DNA from: Streptomyces caniscabiei
GTDB lineage: Bacteria; Actinomycetota; Actinomycetes; Streptomycetales; Streptomycetaceae
DNA: 64,000 nt
Direction: 5' to 3'
Assembly (NCBI RefSeq): GCF_014930365.1
Contig: NZ_JABXWI010000005.1
Coordinates: 62,001 to 126,000, forward strand
Shown: positions 32,040-40,256 of the stretch, one piece after another
Position numbering within the stretch: position 1 is the first letter of the stretch
Layout: each line of letters opens with the position of its first letter
Program-made: the position numbers and the translations under genes
Notes under the pieces: generated by a model
What the model was told of the DNA's origin: nothing
What the model saw: only the letters and a program-made list of their open reading frames with translations
Database searches by the model: none

Positions 32040-32623
32040 TGAGGGCCGAGTCAGCGCCACCAGGGAGTCGAGCCACCGTGATTCTGAGCGTTTCGTACGG
32101 CAGTGGCTGGCACCACGCCGAGACCTGGGAAGAGAAGGCCCGTCTGATCACGCAGGTGATGGAGACCCTGCAATCGGAGGGCCGGACAGGTCAGTGGTAC
32201 ACCCCGGGCGAGGACGCGTGGTTCAGTCTCTCCGAGGAACGGCACGACGACAGTCGGCCGGTGGCGGACAACTATCTGCGTGTCGCCGTCAACAGGTCGA
32301 CGGGGTACGGGGGGCTGGTCTGGGGAGTCACCGAGGACAGTCCCAGAAGAGGCGGCATCCACAACTCCGTCTGGGTGTCCGACAATCCGCTACCACCGGC
32401 CTTCGACCCTCGGGTCGTGTCGGATCCCGGTTATCCGCTGTTCCATGATCCGTGCAGCACCCTGCCCGTGCCACGAGTACGGGCGGCGGTGGAGGAGTTC
32501 TGCCGCACGGACACGGGAGACAGGCCGCGATGCGTCCAGTGGGTCCCCGGCCACCTGAATGGAGAACGTCTCGACAAGGCTCCCATGGTGGACCTCGTCG
32601 AGAATTCCGACCCGTTCGCCTGA
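32039..32623 (+). CDS. Imm1-family immunity protein for the adjoining deaminase toxin
   Basis: A 194-residue protein with no signal peptide, resembling Imm1, the family that usually accompanies SCP1.201-like deaminase toxins. Recognisable blocks: VSYGSGWHHAETWEE near the start, GYGGLVWGV in the middle, then SDNPLPPAFDPRVVSDPGYP and LPVPRVRAAVEEFC. Its ATG shares bases with the toxin stop (TGATG), so it is translated right after the toxin, as expected for an antidote. GAGGGG lies about nine bases upstream. A GTG at 32078 is a possible shorter start. It ends one base before the convergent amidohydrolase gene. Confidence 0.8.
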   Translation: MRAESAPPGSRATVILSVSYGSGWHHAETWEEKARLITQVMETLQSEGRTGQWYTPGEDAWFSLSEERHDDSRPVADNYLRVAVNRSTGYGGLVWGVTEDSPRRGGIHNSVWVSDNPLPPAFDPRVVSDPGYPLFHDPCSTLPVPRVRAAVEEFCRTDTGDRPRCVQWVPGHLNGERLDKAPMVDLVENSDPFA

Positions 32624-32624
32624 T

Positions 32625-33716
32625 CTAGCCGACGACCCGCCCGTTCAGCACCACTCTCGTCGGGGCCCCCAGCACGTGAACATCCGTGCGGGGGTCCCGT
32701 TCGTACACCACCAGGTCCGCGGGGGCGCCCTCGGTCAGGCCGGGGCGGCCGAGCCAGGCGCGGGCGTGCCAGGTGGTCGCCGCGAGCGCCTGGACCGGCG
32801 GGATGCCGGCGGTGACCAGTTCGGCGACCTCCGCGGCGACCAGGCCGTGGGCCAGGGAGCCGCCGGCGTCCGTGCCCACGTACACCGGGATGCCCGCGTC
32901 GTAGGCGTTGCGGACGGTGTCGTAGCGGCGTTCGTGGAGGCGGCGCATGTGCGCGGCCCAGTTCGGGAACTTGGCCTCGCCGCCGTCCGCCATGGACGGG
33001 AAGGTGGCGATGTTGACCAGGGTCGGGACGATCGCGACGCCTCGGGAGGCGAAGAGGGGGATCAGGTCGTCCGTCAGGCCCGTCGCGTGTTCGACGCAGT
33101 CGATGCCCGCCTCGACGAGGTCGCGGAGGGACGACTCGGCGAAGCAGTGGGCGGTCACGCGGGCGCCCAGGAGGTGCGCCTCCGTGATCGCCGCCTCGAT
33201 CGCCTCACGCGGCCAGCACGGCGACAGGTCGCCCAGCCCCCGGTCGATCCAGTCCCCCACCAGCTTCACCCAGCCGTCCCCGCGCCGGGCCTCCTGGGAG
33301 ACGTACGCGACCAGTTCGTCCGGCTCGATCTCGTGGGCGAAGTTGCGGATGTAGCGCCGCGTGCGGGCGATGTGGCGGCCGGCCCGGATGATGTTCGGCA
33401 GGTCGTCGCGGTCGTCGATCCAGCGGGTGTCGGAGGGGGAGCCCGCGTCGCGGATCAGGAGGGTGCCCGCGTCGCGGTCGGTCAGCGCCTGTTTCTCGGC
33501 GATGTCCTCCGGGACCGGGCCGTGGGGGCCGAGGCCGACGTGACAGTGCGCGTCGACCAGGCCGGGGAGGGCCCAGCCCTCGACGGTACGCGTGTCCCGG
33601 GCGCCGGCCGGGCGGTCGTACGACACCCTGCCGTCGATCACCCACAGCTCGTCCCGGACCTCCTCGGGTCCGACCAGGATCCGGCCCTTCACATGCAGCA
33701 CCGCACGCTCGCTCAT
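32625..33716 (-). CDS. amidohydrolase-family metal-dependent hydrolase
   Basis: A 363-residue member of the amidohydrolase superfamily (imidazolonepropionase/prolidase-like group). Metal-site motifs are in order: VDAHCHVGLG (about residues 54-63), a lysine in DGWVKLVGDW (about 150), VTAHCFAE (about 189), CVEHATG (about 210) and GTDAGGSL (about 281). The substrate is unknown; a cyclic amide or peptide-like compound is likely. Two ATGs lie three codons apart; the inner one at 33716 is chosen because the longer form adds only MRC. No signal peptide. It stands alone between the toxin-immunity pair and the amino-acid importer. Confidence 0.87.
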   Translation of the reverse strand: MSERAVLHVKGRILVGPEEVRDELWVIDGRVSYDRPAGARDTRTVEGWALPGLVDAHCHVGLGPHGPVPEDIAEKQALTDRDAGTLLIRDAGSPSDTRWIDDRDDLPNIIRAGRHIARTRRYIRNFAHEIEPDELVAYVSQEARRGDGWVKLVGDWIDRGLGDLSPCWPREAIEAAITEAHLLGARVTAHCFAESSLRDLVEAGIDCVEHATGLTDDLIPLFASRGVAIVPTLVNIATFPSMADGGEAKFPNWAAHMRRLHERRYDTVRNAYDAGIPVYVGTDAGGSLAHGLVAAEVAELVTAGIPPVQALAATTWHARAWLGRPGLTEGAPADLVVYERDPRTDVHVLGAPTRVVLNGRVVG

Positions 33717-33765
33717 GCACCGCACCTTAGTCAGCGCGCCGGTACGGCAGAAAGGGACGCCCTTC

Positions 33766-34563
33766 TCAGTCCTTGCCGCCCACCTGGTCCGACGTCTCCT
33801 CCTCCTCCACCTCCGCCATCGCCGGGTCCAGGAGGCGGGAGAGGAAGTGGCGGGTGCGTTCGTGGCTCGGGCTGCCGATGACCTGGGCCGGGGTGCCGTC
33901 CTCGACGATCACGCCGTCGTCCATGAAGACCACGCGGTCGGCGACCTCCCTCGCGAAGGTCATCTCGTGGGTCACCACCATCATGGTCATGCCGTCCTGG
34001 GCGAGCATGCGCATCACCGCCAGGACGTCCCCCACCAGCTCCGGGTCGAGCGCCGAGGTCGGCTCGTCGAAGAGCATCACCTCGGGGCCCATCGACAGCG
34101 CGCGGGCGATCGCCACGCGCTGCTGCTGACCGCCGGAGAGCGAGGCGGGGTAGGCGCCCGCCTTCTCCGACAGGCCCACCCGGGACAGGTTCTCCGCCGC
34201 CACCTTCGCCGCCGTCGCCTTGTCCCGCTTGAGGACCCGGCGCTGCGGCAGGGTGAGGTTCTCGGTCACCGTGAGGTGCGGGAAGAGGTTGAACTGCTGG
34301 AAGACCATGCCGATACGGCGGCGTACGGCGTCGATGTCGACGTCCGGGTCCGTCAGTTCCGTACCGCCGACGAAGACCTGGCCCTTCGTCGGCTCCTCCA
34401 GGAGGTTCACACAGCGCAGCAGCGTCGACTTGCCGGAGCCCGACGGGCCGATGACGCACACCACCTCGCCCCGCCCGATCTCCAGATCGATGCCCTTCAG
34501 CACCTCGTTGGCGCCGAACGACTTGTGCAGACCCCGGACCTCGATCTCCGCCCTGGTACTCAT
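33766..34563 (-). CDS. polar amino-acid ABC transporter ATP-binding protein
   Basis: A 265-residue ABC ATPase of the GlnQ/polar amino-acid type. Walker A GPSGSGKST (about residues 39-47), Q-loop QQFNLFPH, signature LSGGQQQR, Walker B VMLFDEPTSALD and the H-loop VVTHEM are all present. The last 25 residues are acidic (EVEEEETSD), beyond the family norm. The ATG at 34563 overlaps the permease stop (ATGA). It is the third gene of the unit binding protein - permease - ATPase. Confidence 0.93.
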   Translation of the reverse strand: MSTRAEIEVRGLHKSFGANEVLKGIDLEIGRGEVVCVIGPSGSGKSTLLRCVNLLEEPTKGQVFVGGTELTDPDVDIDAVRRRIGMVFQQFNLFPHLTVTENLTLPQRRVLKRDKATAAKVAAENLSRVGLSEKAGAYPASLSGGQQQRVAIARALSMGPEVMLFDEPTSALDPELVGDVLAVMRMLAQDGMTMMVVTHEMTFAREVADRVVFMDDGVIVEDGTPAQVIGSPSHERTRHFLSRLLDPAMAEVEEEETSDQVGGKD

Positions 34564-35399
34564 TTCACGGCCTCCTGGGCCTTCGCCTCCATGCGGCGTA
34601 CGACGAAGCCGAGCGGAACGGTCACCAGCAGGTAGCACAGGCCGGCGACCAGGATCGGCGTGGAGTTGGCGGTGGTGCTGGCCAGGTCACGGCCGTACTT
34701 GGACAGCTCGCGCTCCTCCAGCGTGACGCCGAGGAAGAGGACGAGCGAGGAGTCCTTGAACAGCAGGACCAGTTCGTTGGTGAGCGGCGGCAGGATGATC
34801 CGGAACGCCTGCGGAATGATGATCGACACCATCGCGCGGGCGGGCGAGAACCCCAGCGAACGGGCCGCCTCCAGCTGGCCCTTCGGCACCGCCTGGATGC
34901 CCGCGCGGATCGTCTCCGCCATGTACGCGGCGGCCACCAGACCGAGCGCGAGCGCGACCTTGCCGTACGTGCCGCCGGGGATCTCCGTGCCGGGGAAGGC
35001 CAGCGGCACGGCGACGCCGATGAAGATGAAGATCAGTAGGGCGGGCAGGCCCCGGAAGATCTCGATGTACACGCCGGCGAACCAGCGGTACGGGCCCACC
35101 GACGACAGCCGCATCAGCGCGATGACCATGCCGAGGACGAGCCCGAACACGAAGCCGGACAGCGTGTAGAGGACGGTGTTCTTCAGTGCCAGCGTGATGA
35201 CGTCGGGGAACATCTGCTCGGCGATGTCCCACTGGGCGAACTGGTTCTTCAGCCGGGCCCAGTCCGCCGACACCGCGAAGGCGACGACGGCGGCGACGAA
35301 CAGCGCGTACTGCGCGCCCCGGGAGAGGGTGCGCTTCTGGCTCCGGGTCAGGCCCTTCTTCTTCGGCTGGAGCGCTGTGTCCGTGTCGGTCCCGCTCAT
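34560..35399 (-). CDS. polar amino-acid ABC transporter permease
   Basis: A 279-residue HisM/GlnP-type permease. After a basic N-terminal 25 residues come a membrane anchor and the permease core, with NTVLYTLSGFVFGLVLG, the family block EIFRGLPALLIFIF, and the EAA loop GQLEAARSLGFSPARAMV. The ATG at 35399 overlaps the stop of the binding-protein gene by 4 bp, and its own stop overlaps the ATPase start. Only one permease gene is present, so it probably works as a homodimer. Confidence 0.92.
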   Translation of the reverse strand: MSGTDTDTALQPKKKGLTRSQKRTLSRGAQYALFVAAVVAFAVSADWARLKNQFAQWDIAEQMFPDVITLALKNTVLYTLSGFVFGLVLGMVIALMRLSSVGPYRWFAGVYIEIFRGLPALLIFIFIGVAVPLAFPGTEIPGGTYGKVALALGLVAAAYMAETIRAGIQAVPKGQLEAARSLGFSPARAMVSIIIPQAFRIILPPLTNELVLLFKDSSLVLFLGVTLEERELSKYGRDLASTTANSTPILVAGLCYLLVTVPLGFVVRRMEAKAQEAVK

Positions 35400-36256
35400 G
35401 AGGCCGACGGGGAGGCCGAGGCGGCGCTCTCGTCGTACGGGCCGATCCACTGCTCGTACAGGTCCTTGTACGTGCCGTCGGACTTGGCCTCGGCAAGCGC
35501 CTTGTTGATGGCGGCGACGAGCTTGGTGTTGCCCTTCTTGACGGTGAAGCCGTACTCCTCACCGGTGTTGATCTGCTCGGCGACCGTGTAGGCGTCGGCG
35601 AGAACCTCGTCCTTGAGCCAGCCCTGGACCACCGGGTAGTCGATGACGACGGCGTCGACCTGGCCGGTACGCAGGCCGTTGAGGACGGCGTCGGAGGACT
35701 CGAAGGAGACGGGGTCGAGGCCCTTGCTCTTGGCGTAGTCCTCGCCGGTGGTCTGCGCCTGGGTGCCGACCTTGTAGTCCCCGTCGCCCTTGAGGTCCGC
35801 GAACGAGCGGATGTCGGCGTTCTTGGCGGCGAGAACGGCCTGCGTGGCCTCGAAGTACGGGTCGGAGAAGTCGACGTTCTTCTTGCGCTCGTCGGTGATC
35901 GTCATACCGGCCGCGGCGAGGTCGCACTCGCCGGAGTTCAGGAAGGCGCCCGTCTTGAAGTTCTCGAAGGGGGTGTCGACGATGTCCTGCTTCACCCCCA
36001 GGTCCTCGGCGACGAGGTCGATCAGGGACACGTCGAAGCCCTGGACCTTGCCGTCGATCTCGGACTGGAACGGCGGGTACGGGAGGTGCGTGCAGGTCGT
36101 GAGCTGACCGGCCTTCACCAACTCGACCCCGCCGGCCGCGGTCTTGGAGCCGCTGCCGCCGCCGTCGTCCGACGAACAGCCGGCCACGAGCAGCAGTCCG
36201 GCCGCGGCGGTGGTGGCGGCGAGGATGCGGGTCCGGCGTCCGGGGACCGAGTTCAC
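35396..36256 (-). CDS. polar amino-acid ABC transporter substrate-binding lipoprotein
   Basis: A 286-residue family 3 extracellular binding protein. The signal ends in lipobox LVAGC (Cys26), followed by a Ser/Gly/Asp linker. Core motifs: LPYPPFQSEIDGKVQGFDV, the FLNSGECDLAAAGMTITDER segment (the family's D-[LM]-x-x-A-G-M), and GEEYGFTVKKG. The Ser/Ala tail is short. GGAGG stands eight bases before the GTG at 36256. Substrate is probably a polar or acidic amino acid such as glutamine, glutamate or cystine. Confidence 0.92.
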   Translation of the reverse strand: MNSVPGRRTRILAATTAAAGLLLVAGCSSDDGGGSGSKTAAGGVELVKAGQLTTCTHLPYPPFQSEIDGKVQGFDVSLIDLVAEDLGVKQDIVDTPFENFKTGAFLNSGECDLAAAGMTITDERKKNVDFSDPYFEATQAVLAAKNADIRSFADLKGDGDYKVGTQAQTTGEDYAKSKGLDPVSFESSDAVLNGLRTGQVDAVVIDYPVVQGWLKDEVLADAYTVAEQINTGEEYGFTVKKGNTKLVAAINKALAEAKSDGTYKDLYEQWIGPYDESAASASPSAS

Positions 36257-36325
36257 GGGGAGACCTCCTGTGGGGAAACTGAGACAACCGATGATAAGGA
36301 AATCTTTGGCTCGCTCAAACTATTC

Positions 36326-36339
36326 CGATGGCCATCGGG
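36326..36339. promoter_or_regulatory. 14-bp perfect palindrome in a divergent promoter region
   Basis: CCGATGGCCATCGG is perfectly symmetric and lies between the divergent starts of the amino-acid importer (36256, leftward) and the aminotransferase (36430, rightward). Such a central position suits an operator affecting both. No regulator gene is adjacent, so the binding protein is unknown. Confidence 0.4.
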
Positions 36340-36429
36340 CCGCCTGACCTCCGATGTTGGCGATGCGGGGCGCACGGATGCCGTCGGTACCCTCGACACC
36401 ATCTACCCCGTCCTTGAAGAGAGCACCCC

Positions 36430-37530
36430 GTGACACACCCGTTTCTGGATCTGGCCCCGCTGAGCGCGTCGCACTTCGCCTCGATCGAGGACCGGGTCGC
36501 CCGGCTGCTCTCCACGGAGCAGGACGTCGTGATCACCCAGGGCGAGGCGCTGCTGCCGCTGGAGGGCGCGATCCGCGGGGCCGCCGGTCCCGGCACGACC
36601 GCGCTGAACGTGATCACCGGGCCGTACGGGCAGACCTTCGGGGACTGGCTGCGGGACTGCGGGGCGACGGTCGTCGACCTGGCGGTGCCCTTCCACACGG
36701 CGGTGACGGCCGGGCAGATCCGCGACGCCTTCGCCGAGCACCCGGCGATCGACTTCGTGTCGCTGGTGCACGCGGAGGCCGCCACCGGCAACACCAACCC
36801 GGTGGCGGAGATCGGCGAGGTCGTCCGTGAGCACGGCGCCCTGTTCTACCTGGACGCGGTGGCCTCCGTCGGGGCCGAGCCGGTCCTGCCGGACGCGTGG
36901 GGTGTCGACCTGTGCGTCATCGGGGCGCAGAAGGCGATGGGCGGGCCGGCCGGGGTCTCGGCGATCTCCGTGAGCGAGCGGGCGTGGGCGCGGATGGCGG
37001 CCAACCCACGGGCGCCGCGCCGCTCGTACCTCTCCCTGCTGGACTGGAAGGAGCGCTGGATCGACGGCGGCCGCCGGGCGCTGCTGCACGCGCCCGCCCA
37101 GCTGGAGATGCTCGCCCTGGAGGCCTGCCTGGAGCGCGTCGAGGCGGAGGGGCTCGGGACGGTGATGTCGCGGCACGCGTCCGCCGCCGCGGCGACCCGG
37201 GCCGGAGCGCTCGCGCTGGGCGGAGGCCTGGAGCCCTATGTGCGTGAGGCGGCCGACGCGGCGCCCGTCGCCACGACCCTGCGGACACCCGCCGGGGTCG
37301 ACGCCTCGGAGCTGGTCGCCAAGGCGCTGGCCGCGGATCCGGCGCTCCCGCTGGCCGCCGGCGGCGGCGCCCTCGCCTCGGAGATGGTCCGCGTGAACCA
37401 CTACGGCCCCGACGCCACCCCGGGGGTCGTGCACTCCGCCCTCGCCGGGCTGGGCGCGGCCCTGGCGGAGTTCGGCGCGCGCGTCGACCTGGAGGGGGCC
37501 CGGCGGGCGGCGACGGCGGCCCGCGCATAG
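36430..37530 (+). CDS. class V PLP-dependent aminotransferase
   Basis: A 366-residue fold-type I PLP enzyme of the alanine-glyoxylate/serine-pyruvate aminotransferase group. Visible features: VITQGEALLPLEGAIRG near residues 34-50, NVITGPYGQTFGDW near 60, LVHAEAATGNTNP near 112, the PLP aspartate in LFYLDAVASVGAE near 140, and GAQKAMGGPAG with the Schiff-base lysine near 164. Its actual substrate is unknown. The GTG at 36430 has only a weak GAAGAG site. It reads away from the amino-acid importer and sits 340 bp before ectA. Confidence 0.86.
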   Translation: MTHPFLDLAPLSASHFASIEDRVARLLSTEQDVVITQGEALLPLEGAIRGAAGPGTTALNVITGPYGQTFGDWLRDCGATVVDLAVPFHTAVTAGQIRDAFAEHPAIDFVSLVHAEAATGNTNPVAEIGEVVREHGALFYLDAVASVGAEPVLPDAWGVDLCVIGAQKAMGGPAGVSAISVSERAWARMAANPRAPRRSYLSLLDWKERWIDGGRRALLHAPAQLEMLALEACLERVEAEGLGTVMSRHASAAAATRAGALALGGGLEPYVREAADAAPVATTLRTPAGVDASELVAKALAADPALPLAAGGGALASEMVRVNHYGPDATPGVVHSALAGLGAALAEFGARVDLEGARRAATAARA

Positions 37531-37870
37531 CGGGAGCGCTTTCGGCGGGGAATTGCCACCGGCTTTTCCGGCAGAAATGAAGTGGAATTCACAGAACAGG
37601 ATCCCGTATTCTTCTGCCCGCTCTTCCCCCGCCTAAACGCAAAGATTTCGCGAACGCCGACGGGGCCGATTCGAGCAGGACTCGTGAGGGTTGCGCACAT
37701 GTGACCGACTCCACAACGTGCCCGTTTTGTGCGGTAATTTACGGGCGAAACCCACCATACCTACCGCGTTTCCGTAGGTCCCTCACGCCCGCGTGATAAC
37801 ACGTGAACGGCTCATGCGTAACCCCGCGCGGCGATGCAATTCGAAATTCCCATGGGTAAATTCAAGCCCC
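37531..37870 (+). promoter_or_regulatory. ect operon upstream region with two inverted repeats
   Basis: These 340 bp hold no gene and are markedly richer in A/T than the flanks. ACCTAC at 37759-37764 and GTAGGT at 37774-37779 form an inverted repeat. A second, imperfect 21-bp palindrome centred on CCATGG lies at 37843-37863, ending eight bases before the ectA ATG. No good Shine-Dalgarno sequence precedes that ATG. Either element could be an osmotic or growth-phase control site; which base starts the transcript cannot be told. Confidence 0.45.
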
Positions 37871-38401
37871 ATGACTGCCGCACAAGCAGAACCACTGACG
37901 GAAATCGCGGAAGGGATTCGGATCGACCGCCCGGACGTGTCGGACGGCGCGTCGCTGTGGCGCATCGCCGGGGACTCCAAAGCGCTGGACCTGAACTCCT
38001 CGTACAGCTATCTGCTGTGGTGCCGGGACTTCGCGGACACCTCGGCGGTGGCGCGGGACCGGTCCGGGGAACCGGTCGGCTTCGTGACCGGGTATGTGCG
38101 CCCGGAGCGGCCGGACACCCTGCTGGTGTGGCAGGTCGCCGTCGACGAGGCGCACCGGGGGCTCGGGCTCGCGGGCGCGCTGCTGGACGGGCTCACCGCC
38201 CGGGTCGCGCGACGGCACCCCCTGACCTGCCTGGAGACCACCATCACGCCCGGCAACACCGCGTCCGAGCGGCTGTTCGCCGCGTACGCCGAACGGCACG
38301 GCGCGAGCGTCGAGCGCACGGTCCTGTTCGAGGCGGGGGACTTCCCGGACGGCCCGCACCAGCCCGAGGTGCTGCACCGCATCGGCCCGCTCTCCCCCTG
38401 A
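37871..38401 (+). CDS. ectA: L-2,4-diaminobutyrate acetyltransferase
   Basis: A 176-residue GNAT-fold enzyme forming N-gamma-acetyldiaminobutyrate, the second step of ectoine synthesis. EctA blocks are clear: DLNSSYSYLLWCRDF near residues 42-56, the acetyl-CoA site VAVDEAHRGLGLAGALL near 89-105, and LETTITPGNTASERLF near 121-136. The ATG at 37871 matches the expected N-terminus; an upstream in-frame ATG at 37808 exists but would add 21 residues not expected in EctA. First gene of ectABCD. Confidence 0.95.
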   Translation: MTAAQAEPLTEIAEGIRIDRPDVSDGASLWRIAGDSKALDLNSSYSYLLWCRDFADTSAVARDRSGEPVGFVTGYVRPERPDTLLVWQVAVDEAHRGLGLAGALLDGLTARVARRHPLTCLETTITPGNTASERLFAAYAERHGASVERTVLFEAGDFPDGPHQPEVLHRIGPLSP

Positions 38402-38508
38402 GGCCGCCGCGCGTCCGGGTCTCCGCCCGCCGGCGGACCCCGCCCCCTTCTCCACTCCCCCACTCCCCCTCCCTCCCTCACCCCCCACGCACCGAGGAGC
38501 GATTCGAC

Positions 38509-39780
38509 GTGACCATCACCCAGCCCGACCTGAGCGTCTTCGAGACCCTGGAGTCCGAGGTGCGCAGCTACTGCCGCGGCTGGCCCACCGTCTTCGACCG
38601 CGCGCAGGGCAGCCGGATGTTCGACGAGGACGGCCACACCTACCTCGACTTCTTCGCCGGCGCCGGGTCACTCAACTACGGCCACAACAACCCCGTGCTC
38701 AAACGCGCCCTCATCGACTATCTCGAACGGGACGGCGTCACCCACGGGCTCGACATGTCGACGACCGCCAAGCGGGCGTTCCTGGAGTCCTTCCAGAACC
38801 TGGTGCTGCGGCCGCGCGATCTGCCGTACAAGGTCATGTTCCCGGGGCCGACCGGCACCAACGCGGTGGAGTCGGCGCTGAAACTGGCGCGGAAGGTGAA
38901 GGGCCGGGAATCGGTCGTGTCGTTCACCAACGCCTTCCACGGCATGTCGCTCGGCTCGCTCGCCGTCACCGGCAACGCCTTCAAGCGGGCCGGGGCGGGC
39001 ATCCCGCTGGTCCACGGCACCCCGATGCCGTTCGACAACTACTTCGACGGCACGGTCGAGGACTTCCTGTGGTTCGAGCGGCTGCTGGAGGACCAGGGCT
39101 CCGGGCTCAACAAGCCCGCCGCGGTGATCGTGGAGACCGTGCAGGGCGAGGGCGGCATCAACGTCGCCCGCCCGGAGTGGCTGCGTGCGCTCTCCGAGCT
39201 GTGCGCGCGGCAGGACATGCTGCTCATCGTCGACGACATCCAGATGGGCTGCGGTCGTACGGGCGCCTTCTTCTCGTTCGAGGAGGCCGGCATCACACCC
39301 GACATCGTGACCGTCTCGAAGTCCATCAGCGGCTACGGGCTGCCGATGTCGCTCTGCCTGTTCAAGCCGGAGCTGGACATCTGGGAGCCGGGTGAGCACA
39401 ACGGCACCTTCCGCGGCAACAACCCCGCCTTCGTGACGGCGACGGCCGCCCTGGAGGCGTACTGGGCCGACGGCTCCGTCATGGAGAAGCAGACCCGCGA
39501 GCGCGGTGAGCAGGTCGAGCAGGCGCTCATCTCCATCACGGAGGAGAACCTCGCCGACGTGAAGGAGTACCGGGGCCGCGGTCTGGTGTGGGGCCTGGAG
39601 TTCCACGAGAAGGAGCGCGCGGGACGGGTGGCCAAGCGGGCCTTCGAACTCGGGCTGCTGATCGAGACGTCCGGCCCGGAGAGCGAGGTCGTCAAACTGC
39701 TGCCGGCCCTCACCATCACCCCCGACGAGCTGGACGAGGGCCTGCGCGTCCTCGCCCGCGCCGTGCGGGAGACCGTCTGA
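38509..39780 (+). CDS. ectB: diaminobutyrate-2-oxoglutarate aminotransferase
   Basis: A 423-residue class III PLP aminotransferase making L-2,4-diaminobutyrate from aspartate semialdehyde and glutamate, the first committed step to ectoine. Key motifs: FFAGAGSLNYGHNNP near residues 49-63, GPTGTNAVESALKLAR near 113-128, DDIQMGCGRTG near 244-254, and VSKSISGYGLPMS with the PLP lysine near 270. GAGGAG stands eight bases before the GTG. A 107-bp C/T-rich spacer separates it from ectA. Confidence 0.96.
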   Translation: MTITQPDLSVFETLESEVRSYCRGWPTVFDRAQGSRMFDEDGHTYLDFFAGAGSLNYGHNNPVLKRALIDYLERDGVTHGLDMSTTAKRAFLESFQNLVLRPRDLPYKVMFPGPTGTNAVESALKLARKVKGRESVVSFTNAFHGMSLGSLAVTGNAFKRAGAGIPLVHGTPMPFDNYFDGTVEDFLWFERLLEDQGSGLNKPAAVIVETVQGEGGINVARPEWLRALSELCARQDMLLIVDDIQMGCGRTGAFFSFEEAGITPDIVTVSKSISGYGLPMSLCLFKPELDIWEPGEHNGTFRGNNPAFVTATAALEAYWADGSVMEKQTRERGEQVEQALISITEENLADVKEYRGRGLVWGLEFHEKERAGRVAKRAFELGLLIETSGPESEVVKLLPALTITPDELDEGLRVLARAVRETV

Positions 39781-39844
39781 CGTCGTACGGGAGACCGTCC
39801 GGCGCCGTACGGCGAACCATCTAACTAGGAGGCATCGCACCACC

Positions 39845-40249
39845 GTGATCGTCCGTTCGTTCAAGGACATCGAAGGAACCGACCGGCATGTGAAGTCGGC
39901 GTCCGGCACCTGGGAGAGCAAGCGCATCGTGCTCGCCCGGGAGCGGGTCGGCTTCTCCCTCCACGAGACGACTCTGTACGCGGGTACGGAGACGTCCATG
40001 TGGTACGCGAACCACGTCGAGGCCGTCGTGTGCGTCGAGGGCGAGGCCGAGCTCACCGACCAGGAGACCGGGCGGAGTTACACGATCACGCCCGGAACCA
40101 TGTACCTCCTCGACGGGCACGAGCGGCACACACTGCGGGTGAAGGAGGACTTCCGCTGCATCTGTGTCTTCAACCCGCCCGTGACCGGCCGGGAGGACCA
40201 CGACGAGAACGGCGTCTACCCGCTGCTCACCGAGCCCGAGGAGGTGTGA
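39845..40249 (+). CDS. ectC: ectoine synthase
   Basis: A 134-residue cupin-type enzyme that cyclises N-gamma-acetyldiaminobutyrate to ectoine. The family blocks MIVRSFKDIEGTDRHV, TETSMWYANHVEAVVCVEGE and LLDGHERHTLR are present, with normal length. GTG start with GGAGG about twelve bases upstream. It is followed by ectD after 7 bp. Confidence 0.97.
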   Translation: MIVRSFKDIEGTDRHVKSASGTWESKRIVLARERVGFSLHETTLYAGTETSMWYANHVEAVVCVEGEAELTDQETGRSYTITPGTMYLLDGHERHTLRVKEDFRCICVFNPPVTGREDHDENGVYPLLTEPEEV

Positions 40250-40256
40250 CATCACC

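Noticed and set aside
29148..32060. 970-codon open frame on the minus strand across the toxin end
   Set aside because: Same reason: it is the antisense of the RHS/HINT/deaminase coding region, whose domains are clear on the plus strand.
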